64,000 nucleotides of DNA from an uncultured Collinsella sp. GTDB lineage: Bacteria > Actinomycetota > Coriobacteriia > Coriobacteriales > Coriobacteriaceae. This document shows, in pieces, positions 24,099 to 31,797 of this stretch. The notes below the pieces were generated by a model. It worked only from the letters and a program-made list of their open reading frames with translations. It searched no databases and was not told the DNA's origin. Both the position numbers and the translations under genes were made by a program. Position 1 is the first letter of the stretch; each line of letters begins with the position of its first letter. The stretch lies in NCBI GenBank assembly GCA_900539035.1, contig UQAU01000008.1:8698-72697 (forward strand). The letters run 5' to 3'.

Positions 24099-25301
24099 AT
24101 GAACTCGGAGCAAAGGCGGGCGGCGCGCCGGAAGCGCCGCGAGGAAAAGCGCGCGAAAGCAAAAGCCGAGCGCGTCAAGGCGTGCACGCTCGAAACCGTG
24201 GCGGACCTCAACCGCCTGTGCGCTGCCTCGAAGCAGGCGGCGCGCGGCGTGATGTGGAAGGCGTCGACGCAGCGGTACATGAAGGACTACCTCCGAAACG
24301 CCGCGAAGTCCCGCCGCGACCTTTTGGAGGGCCGCGACATATGCCGGGGCTTCATCCGCTTCGACCTGTGGGAGCGCGGCAAGCTGCGCCATATCAGCGC
24401 CGTGCACTTCCCCGAGCGCGTGGTGCAGAAGTCGCTGTCGCAGAACGCGCTCGTGCCCGCGATCGTGCCTACCCTCATAGCCGCCAACTCCGCGAACATA
24501 AAGGGGCGCGGCACCGACTACGCCCTGAAGCTGCTCAAGCGCCACCTGGCCGACAACTGGAGGAGGCACGGCGGCGATGGCTACATACTGCTCGGCGACT
24601 TTTCCGACTACTTCGCCCGCATAGCGCACGGCCCCGTCAAGGAGCAGGTGGCTGCCGCGCTGCTCGATCCGCGAGTAATCGACCTTGAGCACCGCCTGAT
24701 TGACGCGCAGGGCGAGGTGGGCCTGGGGCTGGGCAGCGAGCCGAACCAGATATGCGCGGTGGCACACCCCAACCGCATCGACCACTACGTGACCGAGATG
24801 CTGCGCCCCGAGGCGTACGGGCGGTACATGGACGACTTCTACCTCATACACGAGAGCAAGGAGTACCTGCAGGTGTGTCTGCTGCTGATAGGGCGCAAGT
24901 GCGCCGAGCTGGGCATAGAGCTGAACCCGCGCAAGACGCGCGTGGTGAAGCTGTCGCGCGGCTTCACGTGGCTGAAGAAGCGCATCTTCTACACGGAGAC
25001 GGGCCGCATAGTCGTGAAGCCGTGCCGAGACTCCATAACGCGGGAGCGCCGCAAGCTCAAGAAGATGGCCCGCATGGTCGCCGATGGCGTCATGACCCCC
25101 GAGCAGGTGGAGCAGAGCTACCAGAGCTGGCGCGGCGGCATGAAGCGGCTGGACGCGCACCGCAGCGTGCGGGCCATGGACGCGCTGTACCGCAGCCTGT
25201 TCGGAAATCCCGCGGGGGGGGTTGCTCAATGCAATCCAAACCTGGAGGCGACACGGATGGGAACATGCCCCTACCCTAGCAACGGAAGGAGCGACCCATG
25301 A
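24099..25301 (+). CDS. DGR reverse transcriptase
   Basis: 400 aa from ATG at 24099 (GTG 24087 possible). A basic N-terminus (RRAARRKRREEKRAK) precedes RT motifs: HFPERVVQKSL, motif A LGDFSDYF (D167), motif 4 GLGLGSEPNQ (208-217) and the catalytic YMDD (243-246). LNPRKTRVVKLSRGFTWLKKR is the motif D/E region. Gene position beside avd, TR and VR makes DGR function secure. Motif 4 differs from the usual SQ ending of DGR RTs (NQ here). The stop overlaps the next ATG by 4 bases. A G8 run at 25214-25221 lies in the C-terminal tail. Confidence 0.95.
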   Translation: MNSEQRRAARRKRREEKRAKAKAERVKACTLETVADLNRLCAASKQAARGVMWKASTQRYMKDYLRNAAKSRRDLLEGRDICRGFIRFDLWERGKLRHISAVHFPERVVQKSLSQNALVPAIVPTLIAANSANIKGRGTDYALKLLKRHLADNWRRHGGDGYILLGDFSDYFARIAHGPVKEQVAAALLDPRVIDLEHRLIDAQGEVGLGLGSEPNQICAVAHPNRIDHYVTEMLRPEAYGRYMDDFYLIHESKEYLQVCLLLIGRKCAELGIELNPRKTRVVKLSRGFTWLKKRIFYTETGRIVVKPCRDSITRERRKLKKMARMVADGVMTPEQVEQSYQSWRGGMKRLDAHRSVRAMDALYRSLFGNPAGGVAQCNPNLEATRMGTCPYPSNGRSDP

Positions 25302-25543
25302 CAGAACAGGAAATCGCCGGGGAGATCAACGGCTACAAACAGCAGCTTGAGCAGAGCGACTACAAGGTCATGAAGGCGGTGGAGCGCATCTTCTCCGCAT
25401 CGTCCATCACCGACCTGCTCTCGGCCATCGCCGCAGCTGCCAAGGAGGTGGCCGAGATCATCTCGCAGCGCCAGACGTGGCGCGACCGCATCAACGAGCT
25501 GGAAGCCATGGAGCCCGACCAGCCGGAAGCGCCGCAGGAGTAG
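25298..25543 (+). CDS. Small helical phage protein, function unknown
   Basis: 81 aa, ATGA overlap with the RT stop. Two helices (GEINGYKQQLEQSDYKVMKAVERIF; SAIAAAAKEVAEIISQRQTW) suggest a small helical bundle. Its coupling to the RT gene is noteworthy: it may be a DGR-linked accessory or simply the first lysis-module ORF. No family recognised. Confidence 0.5.
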   Translation: MTEQEIAGEINGYKQQLEQSDYKVMKAVERIFSASSITDLLSAIAAAAKEVAEIISQRQTWRDRINELEAMEPDQPEAPQE

Positions 25544-25545
25544 CG

Positions 25546-25575
25546 AGCGCCCCTTCGGGGGCGCTTTTCTTTTGC
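25546..25575 (+). terminator. Rho-independent terminator
   Basis: Perfect 8-bp stem AGCGCCCC/GGGGCGCT with TTCG loop, followed by TTTCTTTT. A GGCGACAC motif follows at 25578. Confidence 0.9.
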
Positions 25576-25629
25576 CCGGCGACACCTCGCGGACAATCGC
25601 GGCAGCGATTCGAGGAGGTGAGAAAACGA

Positions 25630-26043
25630 ATGACCGACGTGCTGGAAATCTTCGCGCCGTACGGCCCCGGGTCGCTTTTCGGCGCGCTGCTCGTCCTAGT
25701 GGTCCTGTACTTCGGCAAGCAGTTCCTCGAAGAGTTCAAGGCCCAGAACGAGCGCAAGGCGAACATCGACCTCAAGCGCGAAGAGCGAAAGCAGGACGAG
25801 GTGAACGAGCGGGCGCAGCGCGACCGCGAGCGCAGCCAGATGGAGGGCCGCATCGCCGCGCAGATGGAGCGCAGCAACGCGCTGATGGAGGCTATGAAGG
25901 CGCTCATGGAGTCCGTCGTGACCTCCAACGAGGTGCTGCACGCCGACCTGGCGAACAGCCAGGCGCGCAGCCAGGGCATGGCGGCGAAGGTCGACCACAT
26001 CGCCGACCGCGTTGACCTGCTCTACAAGGAATCGGCTCGATAG
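25630..26043 (+). CDS. Membrane-anchored coiled-coil protein (lysis module)
   Basis: 137 aa with GAGGAGG upstream. One N-terminal membrane helix (GALLVLVVLYFGKQFL) is followed by ~100 residues of charged coiled coil (ERKANIDLKREERKQDEVNERAQ). Similar proteins (haemolysin XhlA-like) accompany holins in Gram-positive phages and may act in lysis or membrane anchoring. Function inferred from place. Confidence 0.55.
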   Translation: MTDVLEIFAPYGPGSLFGALLVLVVLYFGKQFLEEFKAQNERKANIDLKREERKQDEVNERAQRDRERSQMEGRIAAQMERSNALMEAMKALMESVVTSNEVLHADLANSQARSQGMAAKVDHIADRVDLLYKESAR

Positions 26044-26056
26044 AAAGGAATCCGAA

Positions 26057-26362
26057 ATGACAGAAATGCAAGCAATCGCAGCCATCGTGCTGTCTTTCGC
26101 CGTGCCGTTCGCGGTGCAGCTGATCAAGACCGAGGCCATGACCGGCAAGGCCGCGCGCATCCTGGCGCTGGGCTGCTCGCTCCTGGCGGGCGTCGTGACC
26201 GGCTTCGTGGGCGGCGTGCCCGCAGACCCGGGTGCATGGGTCACGTGCGCCTTCGCCGTGGTAGGCGGCGTGCAGGCGGCCTACACGCTGTTCAAGTCGG
26301 TGGGCATCACATCCAAGTGGCTCGACGCCCTGTTGGGCGTGACCGGAGGCGGGAAGGAGTAG
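26057..26362 (+). CDS. Holin
   Basis: 101 aa with GAAAGGAA upstream. Three hydrophobic segments (AIAAIVLSFAVPFAVQL; ILALGCSLLAGVVTGFVGG; WVTCAFAVVGGVQAAYTL) and a short charged end, directly before the amidase gene. Fits a class I-type phage holin that times release of endolysin. Confidence 0.75.
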   Translation: MTEMQAIAAIVLSFAVPFAVQLIKTEAMTGKAARILALGCSLLAGVVTGFVGGVPADPGAWVTCAFAVVGGVQAAYTLFKSVGITSKWLDALLGVTGGGKE

Positions 26363-26365
26363 GCA

Positions 26366-27178
26366 ATGGCTAAACTGTTCATCATCTGCGGCCACGGCGC
26401 TGGCGACCCCGGCTGCTGCGCAGGCGGCTGCACCGAGGCCGAGCGCGTTCGCGCCCTGGGCCAGCGAATCAAGGAACTGGGCGGTTCCGAGGTCGAGCTG
26501 GGCGATACGTCCCGCAACTGGTACGCCGACGGCGGGCTTAACCGCCTGAGCACCGACGCGCCAGTGGTGGAGCTGCACATGGACGCCAGCGGCATCGCCA
26601 CGGCCCACGGCGCGCACGTCATCATCAAGGAGGGCTTCGAGCCTGACGAGTACGACAATGCGCTGGCCGACAAGCTGGCGGCGTTCATGCCCGGGCGCTC
26701 CGAGAAGCTGGTGCGCCGTTCCGACCTCGTGAACCCGAACCGAGCCGCCGCGCGCGGCATCAACTACCGCCTGTGCGAGAACGGCTTCATCGACAACGAC
26801 GGCGACCGCGAGAAGTTCAACGGCAACCTGGACGAGCTGGCGCGCATCTACCTGGAATGCTTCGGCATCACTGCTGGAAGCGCCCCCGCAGCCGTCCCGC
26901 AGGCGCAGCCTGCGCAGCAGGAAACGACCGAGAACTTCGGCGGCACCTACCGCTGCACTGTGGACTACCTGCGCGTGCGCGACGCCCCCGGCCTGGGCGG
27001 CACCGAGGTGGCGCACTATTCCAGCGGCGAGACCGTGACGCTGGATAACTGGTACAAGATCGCCGACGGCTACGTGTGGGGCCGATACACGGGCTACAGC
27101 GGCGCAACGCGCTACATCGCCGTGGGCAAGGCCACGGGCAAGCCAGAGGCCGACGACTATCTGGTGAAGGTGGGATAG
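26366..27178 (+). CDS. Endolysin: N-acetylmuramoyl-L-alanine amidase with SH3b domain
   Basis: 270 aa, 3 bases after the holin stop. Residues 1-165 are an Amidase_3 zinc amidase: IICGHGAGDPG (first His), VVELHMDAS (second His) and CENGFIDNDGDREKF (catalytic Glu). An Ala/Pro/Gln linker (about 172-190) leads to a bacterial SH3 wall-binding domain (CTVDYLRVRDAPGLGG, WYKIADGYVWGRY). No signal peptide, so it depends on the holin. Confidence 0.92.
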   Translation: MAKLFIICGHGAGDPGCCAGGCTEAERVRALGQRIKELGGSEVELGDTSRNWYADGGLNRLSTDAPVVELHMDASGIATAHGAHVIIKEGFEPDEYDNALADKLAAFMPGRSEKLVRRSDLVNPNRAAARGINYRLCENGFIDNDGDREKFNGNLDELARIYLECFGITAGSAPAAVPQAQPAQQETTENFGGTYRCTVDYLRVRDAPGLGGTEVAHYSSGETVTLDNWYKIADGYVWGRYTGYSGATRYIAVGKATGKPEADDYLVKVG

Positions 27179-27181
27179 GCC

Positions 27182-27493
27182 ATGCCGTACCCGAGCCCCG
27201 CAGACGAGGAGCGCAACGGCGGGTGCGGCCCCATCCTCGCGGCGGTCGTCCTGCTGTTCATCGTCCTGGCCGCCGCCAGCTGCGCGTCGCAGGCCATGGG
27301 AGCGCAAGACGTGACCGTGAGGCAAGCCCGCACGGACGGCCCCATATACGACCTGCCCGAGGGCATCGGCCAGGAAATCGTGTGCGACGAGCACAACCGC
27401 GAGTACCTGCTGCTTACCACCGAGCAGGGCGGCGTGTTCCTCATGCCGTACCTCGACGAGGACGGCGAGCAGGAGATCATGCCGCAGGCCTAG
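27182..27493 (+). CDS. Membrane-anchored small protein, DUF6440-like
   Basis: 103 aa. One N-terminal membrane helix (ILAAVVLLFIVLAAASC) is followed by an outward-facing domain with VCDEHNREYLLLTTEQGGVFLMPYLDEDG, which resembles DUF6440 (short beta-hairpin domain common in phages). Last prophage gene, ending 8 bases before a terminator. A lysogenic-conversion or superinfection role is possible but unproven. Confidence 0.55.
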   Translation: MPYPSPADEERNGGCGPILAAVVLLFIVLAAASCASQAMGAQDVTVRQARTDGPIYDLPEGIGQEIVCDEHNREYLLLTTEQGGVFLMPYLDEDGEQEIMPQA

Positions 27494-27500
27494 AACGCAA

Positions 27501-27532
27501 AGAAGCCGCCCCGTATGGAGCGGCTTCTTTCT
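27501..27532 (+). terminator. Rho-independent terminator at prophage right end
   Basis: Perfect 9-bp stem AGAAGCCGC/GCGGCTTCT followed by TTCT. Separates phage lysis transcription from the convergent tmRNA gene. Confidence 0.85.
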
Positions 27533-27598
27533 ATCTGACGAGCAATACGAACGCCCGCCTAACGACGAACACGCGTATGTGTTCGCCTACTGAACAGT

Positions 27599-27962
27599 TG
27601 GTGGAGGCGCGGAGAATCGAACTCCGGTCCACGAAAGCCCCCTGATTGGCATCTCCAAGCTCAGTCGCTGGTTTAGTCTCGGACGCTTTGCGCGCAGCGA
27701 CACGCTCGCGGCGTCCTAACCGGTTCGGTCTTAGCCTGCGCCATACCGATTACGTGCGCAGGAGCATTCCCCTAAAATGACGTCGCGCCGGTGTCGGGGA
27801 AATCACCGGGTTGACGCGCCGCTATAAACTAAGCAGCGAGAGCCATAGGCTCAAAAGAAGAGTTGTTGTCAATTCAATTTGACGGTACCCCTGTTTAACG
27901 AGGCGAGGAGACCTCGGCTTGCTTCCTCTCTCAGAGCTATCGTGTCGAAACCAGTCGCCCCC
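27599..27962 (-). ncRNA. ssrA: Transfer-messenger RNA (tmRNA)
   Basis: 364 nt. The 5' end GGGGGCGACTGG pairs with the 3' end CGCCTCC-ACCA to form the acceptor stem; GGTTTCGACACGATAG and the T-arm GGAGTTCGATTCTCC are canonical. The tag reading frame ends DNNSSFEPMALAA followed by TAG, the ALAA end being the degradation signal; the in-frame TGA two codons before the first Asp limits where the resume codon can be. The molecule rescues stalled ribosomes. Its 3' end faces the prophage. Confidence 0.95.
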
Positions 27963-28201
27963 GAATGTCGGGAAAGTCTGGATGGTATCGGGCCTGCAAG
28001 CACCCGATAACCGTCGACTTTTCAAGGAACATGCAGGGCGAGCCCCGCTTGTGGAGTGTTATCTTACCACGTTCTGAAAGCGGACAGCTGTTCTATGCAC
28101 GAGCTGTGAAGACCCCAATGTGCGCCGCACTTCGCACTTTTGCTACCGATCGCGTCACGTATATTTTCGCCAAGCAAAATTGACCCGTCGAAAGGACCGT
28201 T

Positions 28202-28636
28202 ATGGATACCAAGCAGCAACTTGTCAATGCCCTCGCAGGCCTGGGCTCAACCATTACCGAAGCCATGGATGTCATCGAGGGCTTTGTCCCCTGCGGACAT
28301 CCCGCCCTCACGGTATCGAACGCACTCGTCGCGCTGGACGCTGACGATGATGTAGCTCTCGCCCAGCAGCTTGAGACCGTCGAGGGCTTTATCGACCACG
28401 TGAGTGAGAACCGCGGCGTGGCCGCCTACCACGGCATCGAGGTCGAACTCGCGGGTCCCAAGGCCGATCTGTTCGCAGCAATCCGCGAGGTAGGCGCCCT
28501 TATGCAGACCGCAGGCGTCAAGAACACCCAGGTCAACGAGTGGGTCTACCGCAGTCTGGCAGCACTCGACAGCTCCGACGAAAAGGCAACCGAGCAGCTC
28601 GCAGAAAGTCCCACCATTAAGGCCGAGCTTTTGTAA
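28202..28636 (+). CDS. Conserved-looking hypothetical protein
   Basis: 144 aa with GAAAGGACCGTT before ATG. Acidic, helical, no membrane segment and no cysteine cluster; sequence begins MDTKQQLVNALAGLGSTITEAMDVI. I do not recognise a family. Codon use is like the surrounding chromosome, not the prophage. It is monocistronic and convergent with the PIN toxin gene. Confidence 0.7.
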   Translation: MDTKQQLVNALAGLGSTITEAMDVIEGFVPCGHPALTVSNALVALDADDDVALAQQLETVEGFIDHVSENRGVAAYHGIEVELAGPKADLFAAIREVGALMQTAGVKNTQVNEWVYRSLAALDSSDEKATEQLAESPTIKAELL

Positions 28637-28645
28637 ATAGCAGAC

Positions 28646-28682
28646 GCGGGTCCCTTGGCGCATCGTCGTCCAAGAGGCCCGC
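28646..28682. terminator. Stem-loop between convergent genes
   Basis: 13-base arms GCGGGTCCCTTGG and CCAAGAGGCCCGC, nearly fully complementary, without a long T run. Position between two convergent stops suggests a shared transcription barrier. Confidence 0.45.
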
Positions 28683-28694
28683 AAACAGTTCGCG

Positions 28695-29210
28695 TCAACC
28701 GATAGCCGCGCCACCGCGTTCGGCCAAAGCAAGAATCGGCATCATTTGGCGCGGGGTCTTCGCTGCAAGATCGGCATGTTCGAGCAGTTTGCGATCGTTA
28801 GTCACCAAGTAATCGACCTGTGCGCGCTTGCACGCGGCGAGCACCAAGTTGTCCTCGTAATCGCGATGGAGCGCTAAGTATTTGTCGGCCAGCCAAAGGT
28901 CCGACGCATCTACACCCACGGCCGTGGCGTTTTCGGTCATGTTCCGAACAAATGCCAGCGCCGCATCGCCAATTGCGCGGGCAGATGCCTCGTCGAGCGC
29001 TCCCCCGCTGGCAAGAACGCTACGCTTCAGCTCGTGTTGGACAACGTACAGCACGTCCTTAGCGATATGCACCGGAAAGAACAGCAATGCCCCCGCCTCC
29101 GTCGCCTGCCCAATAAACGCACGCGCGGCAAGCGACTCGGCATGGTCGACGCAAAACGAATCAACCCATACGTTGGCGTCCACCATTATTTTGAGGGGAG
29201 ACCCGCTCAC
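28695..29210 (-). CDS. PIN-domain toxin (type II TA)
   Basis: 171 aa from GTG at 29210, which overlaps the antitoxin stop (GTGA). PIN-domain acidic residues are visible: MVDANVWVD at the N-terminus, E in the AKDVLYVVQHE helix region, DYEDNLVLAA and YLVTNDRKLL near the end. PIN toxins are Mg-dependent RNases that cut tRNA, rRNA or mRNA initiators. The overlapped small RHH-type gene upstream is the usual antitoxin partner. Confidence 0.82.
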   Translation of the reverse strand: MSGSPLKIMVDANVWVDSFCVDHAESLAARAFIGQATEAGALLFFPVHIAKDVLYVVQHELKRSVLASGGALDEASARAIGDAALAFVRNMTENATAVGVDASDLWLADKYLALHRDYEDNLVLAACKRAQVDYLVTNDRKLLEHADLAAKTPRQMMPILALAERGGAAIG

Positions 29211-29542
29211 AGGATCATCCCCTTTTGGCGATAGCGCTCGTCCATGGCTTCGGAATAGATTGTGTCCCAATCACGATCGTCGGATACGGGCGACGTAGCG
29301 ATGCCCATATCTGCATAAAGCCGGTCTGCCGCTGCCCACGACGCGGCGAACGGCGTATCGGGCGCGACGGCCTGCTGCCGGTCGTCGACGGCCGCAAGCA
29401 CTTCCTCGCACTGCCCGCCACCCTGCGCGACCTTGGCCACCACCTTTTTGATGAGCTCGGGCAGCGACCCGCCCGAAAGCCGCAGCGCCTCCTCGGCACG
29501 GTTCTTGACCTGGCGATCCACGCGAACGTTCACCTGCGCCAT
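29207..29542 (-). CDS. Ribbon-helix-helix antitoxin (RelB/DinJ-like)
   Basis: 111 aa from ATG at 29542. AQVNVRVDRQVKNRAEEAL followed by GGSLPELIKKVV is the ribbon-helix-helix N-terminus used to bind its own operator. The acidic C-terminal part (DDRDWDTIYSEAMDERY) would wrap the PIN toxin. A perfect palindrome lies 39 bases upstream. Start chosen at the beginning of the RHH domain; the ribosome binding site is weak. Confidence 0.78.
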   Translation of the reverse strand: MAQVNVRVDRQVKNRAEEALRLSGGSLPELIKKVVAKVAQGGGQCEEVLAAVDDRQQAVAPDTPFAASWAAADRLYADMGIATSPVSDDRDWDTIYSEAMDERYRQKGMIL

Positions 29543-29580
29543 GCCGCTAACAGCACCCACGTCGATCCCGCTCCCCTCAA

Positions 29581-29621
29581 TTGCTAGCCATGCTAGCAAC
29601 ACTATATCGAGAAGCTAGCAA
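29581..29621 (-). promoter_or_regulatory. TA operator: GCTAGC palindromes
   Basis: TTGCTAGC-CAT-GCTAGCAA is a perfect 8+3+8 palindrome (29581-29599), and a third half site GCTAGCAA lies at 29614-29621. Location directly upstream of the RHH antitoxin fits autoregulation by the toxin-antitoxin complex. Confidence 0.65.
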
Positions 29622-29633
29622 ATGGTCAAATGC

Positions 29634-29679
29634 AAAAGGCCTGCGCCCGGACGACACCGATGCCGTCTGGGCGCAGGCC
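29634..29679 (-). terminator. Terminator of P-type ATPase operon
   Basis: 11-bp perfect stem GGCCTGCGCCC/GGGCGCAGGCC, extendable to about 16 bp, followed on the minus strand by TTTT. Confidence 0.8.
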
Positions 29680-29703
29680 AGATAACGTGCGCGAACACGT
29701 CTG

Positions 29704-31779
29704 CTAGCGCAGGTAAGCCTTCGCGTTGCCCAGGCTGTAGGCAATCGTCGAGCCGTTGTGCAGCAGTGACGACGTCTGCGGAGTGATCATGCCGGTAATA
29801 CCCAATGCCAACAGCGCCGAGTTGGTGAGCATCACCTTGGAATACGAACTCGACAGACGGTCGATAAGCCCCTGACTCATGCGGCGCAGGCGCACGATTG
29901 CGGCCAGATCTGTATCGGTCAGGATGATATCGGCGACCTCCTTGGCGATGTCGCTTCCACCGCCCATGGCCAGACCCACATCGGCCAGACCCAGCGCCGG
30001 TGAGTCGTTGACGCCGTCGCCCACCATGGCAACGTGGCGCCCCTCGCCCTTAATGCGCTCCACATACGCGTACTTGTCCTCGGGCAGCAGCTCGGCCTTA
30101 AACTCGTCGACACCTGCCTCGCGAGCAATGCGCTCGGCCGTGCGCTCCGAGTCGCCCGTGAGCATGACCACGTGCTTAACGCCCAACGCGTGCAAGTCGG
30201 CGATGGCCTCGCGGACCCCGGGCTTAAGCGGGTCCTCGATACCGAGCACGCCCACAACGGTGCCGTCGACCGCCAGATACAGCGGCGACAGGCCCTGCAT
30301 CTGGGACTCGATGCGCTCCTTTATGTCGGACTCGAGCTGCGCGCCCTCATCCTCAAACACAAAGTGTGCCGAGCCGATAATCGCGCGACGTCCTTCGATG
30401 GACGAAGCGATGCCGTGTGCCACGATGTACTCGACCGCAGCGTGACGCTCGCGGTGCTCGAGCCCGCGCTCGTGAGCAGCGTTGACCACGGCACGCGCCA
30501 CCGGATGCGGGAAATGCTCCTCCAAGCAAGCGGAAAGGCGCAGGACCTCGTCCTCGCTCCAGCCATCGGTGGTGAGTACGCAGGCAAGACGCGGCTGCGC
30601 CTCGGTAAGCGTGCCGGTCTTATCAAACACAATGGTGTCGGCCTTGGCAAACGACTCAAAGTACTTCGCGCCCTTGACCATCACGCCCATCTTGGCGGCG
30701 TCGCTCATGGCAGTCATGACGGCAACGGAACCCGTGAGCTTGAGCGCGCACGAGTAGTCGACCATCAGCGCCGCCGAGGTCTTGATAAGGCTGCGCGTGG
30801 TGAGTGCGACCAGACCCGCGAGCAGGAAGTTCCACGGAACAATCTTGTTGGCGAGGTCTTCCATGTGCGACTGGCCCTCGGACTTGAGCGAGTCGGCCGT
30901 CTGCACGAGCGAGACGATTGAGCGCAGTTTGGTTTGCGCCGTATTGGCGCGCACACGCACCAAGATGCTGCCGTCTTCCACGACGGTGCCGGCGAACACG
31001 TCGTCGCCCACGCTGCGCTCGACGGCCAACGGCTCGCCGGTCAGGGTCGCCTGGTTGACCATAGCGCTCCCCTGCTCGACAACACCGTCGATGCAAATGG
31101 ACATGCCGGTGCGCACGGCGACCAAATCGCCGGGTTCAAGCTCGGTGGCGGCAACGCTTACCTCGGTGTCGCCGACGACTTTTTGCGCCTTGTCGGGCAC
31201 ATCGAGCAGCGAGTTGATGAGCTCGTTTTCGCTCATGGCGCGCGTGTAGTCCTCGAGCAGCTCGCCCACGTTGAGCAGGAACATCGTCTGGCCCGCGGTG
31301 TCGACATCACGCTTGACGAACGAAATGCCGATGGCCGAAGCGTCGAGCACAGGAACGGTCAGGCGCGGCTGCGCCAGCTCATGAAGGGCAGCGCGCAAAA
31401 ATGCCATGTAACCGGCCACGACAAACACCGCACGCAGAGGCGTCGGCAAGAACCAGCGACGTGCGTAATGGGCACCGACGAGTGTCGCCAGGTCCATAAC
31501 GAGTTTGTGCTTGCGCGGCTCGAGTTGCATCACGTAACCCGACTTGGCATCGGCGATAGCTTGAGCATCGAGTGCGCCCAGGGCGTCGAGCACGCTCGCG
31601 CGGCGCGGCTCGTCGTACTCCAGCGCCATCTGGCCGATGCGGCCGTAGACGCGCACCTTGCGCACACCATCGATTTCGCCGCTGAGCTTTAGAAGCGCAT
31701 CGAGATCGCTCTCTGGCACAGGACCCGCCAACTGAAGGCGGGTCCTGCCAGGGATCTCGCTGATAATCGAGAATCTCAT
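29704..31779 (-). CDS. P1B-type metal-transporting ATPase
   Basis: 691 aa. Actuator TGEP (ATLTGEPLAVE), phosphorylation site DKTGTLTEA, HP locus HFPHPVARAV, and hinge GDGVNDSPAL are all present. The membrane metal site reads YSCALKL in place of the CPC of copper/zinc pumps. The N-terminal ~85 residues have an HMA-like beta-alpha pattern but lack the CxxC metal site. These features place it near CtpC-like pumps linked to Mn/Fe or Zn handling; substrate is inferred. Encoded 18 bases after a DUF6110-like gene and likely co-transcribed. Confidence 0.9.
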   Translation of the reverse strand: MRFSIISEIPGRTRLQLAGPVPESDLDALLKLSGEIDGVRKVRVYGRIGQMALEYDEPRRASVLDALGALDAQAIADAKSGYVMQLEPRKHKLVMDLATLVGAHYARRWFLPTPLRAVFVVAGYMAFLRAALHELAQPRLTVPVLDASAIGISFVKRDVDTAGQTMFLLNVGELLEDYTRAMSENELINSLLDVPDKAQKVVGDTEVSVAATELEPGDLVAVRTGMSICIDGVVEQGSAMVNQATLTGEPLAVERSVGDDVFAGTVVEDGSILVRVRANTAQTKLRSIVSLVQTADSLKSEGQSHMEDLANKIVPWNFLLAGLVALTTRSLIKTSAALMVDYSCALKLTGSVAVMTAMSDAAKMGVMVKGAKYFESFAKADTIVFDKTGTLTEAQPRLACVLTTDGWSEDEVLRLSACLEEHFPHPVARAVVNAAHERGLEHRERHAAVEYIVAHGIASSIEGRRAIIGSAHFVFEDEGAQLESDIKERIESQMQGLSPLYLAVDGTVVGVLGIEDPLKPGVREAIADLHALGVKHVVMLTGDSERTAERIAREAGVDEFKAELLPEDKYAYVERIKGEGRHVAMVGDGVNDSPALGLADVGLAMGGGSDIAKEVADIILTDTDLAAIVRLRRMSQGLIDRLSSSYSKVMLTNSALLALGITGMITPQTSSLLHNGSTIAYSLGNAKAYLR

Positions 31780-31797
31780 AGTTTGTGCCTGGGAGCG

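Larger units (their letters stand above)
1..27598 (+). mobile_element. Prophage, siphovirus type, left end outside window
   Basis: A continuous plus-strand array of tightly packed, often overlapping genes runs in the usual order: replication, small ORFs, methylase, terminase, portal, head, tail, DGR, lysis. Codons are strongly G/C-ending and there is almost no intergenic space, unlike the mostly minus-strand chromosome that follows. No integrase, repressor or left attachment site is visible; they should lie left of base 1. The right boundary is inferred from the tmRNA 3' end at 27599. Whether the phage is inducible cannot be judged, but every structural and lysis gene seen is intact. Confidence 0.93.

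Noticed and set aside
23197..24102. Plus-strand ORF reading through avd, TR and spacer in another frame
   Set aside because: Crosses the TR in a frame not used by the VR and is Arg/Gly-rich; TR is noncoding template.
27566..27585. CGAACAC/GTGTTCG palindrome as tmRNA terminator
   Set aside because: No T tract follows on the minus strand; kept only as a possible integrase site.
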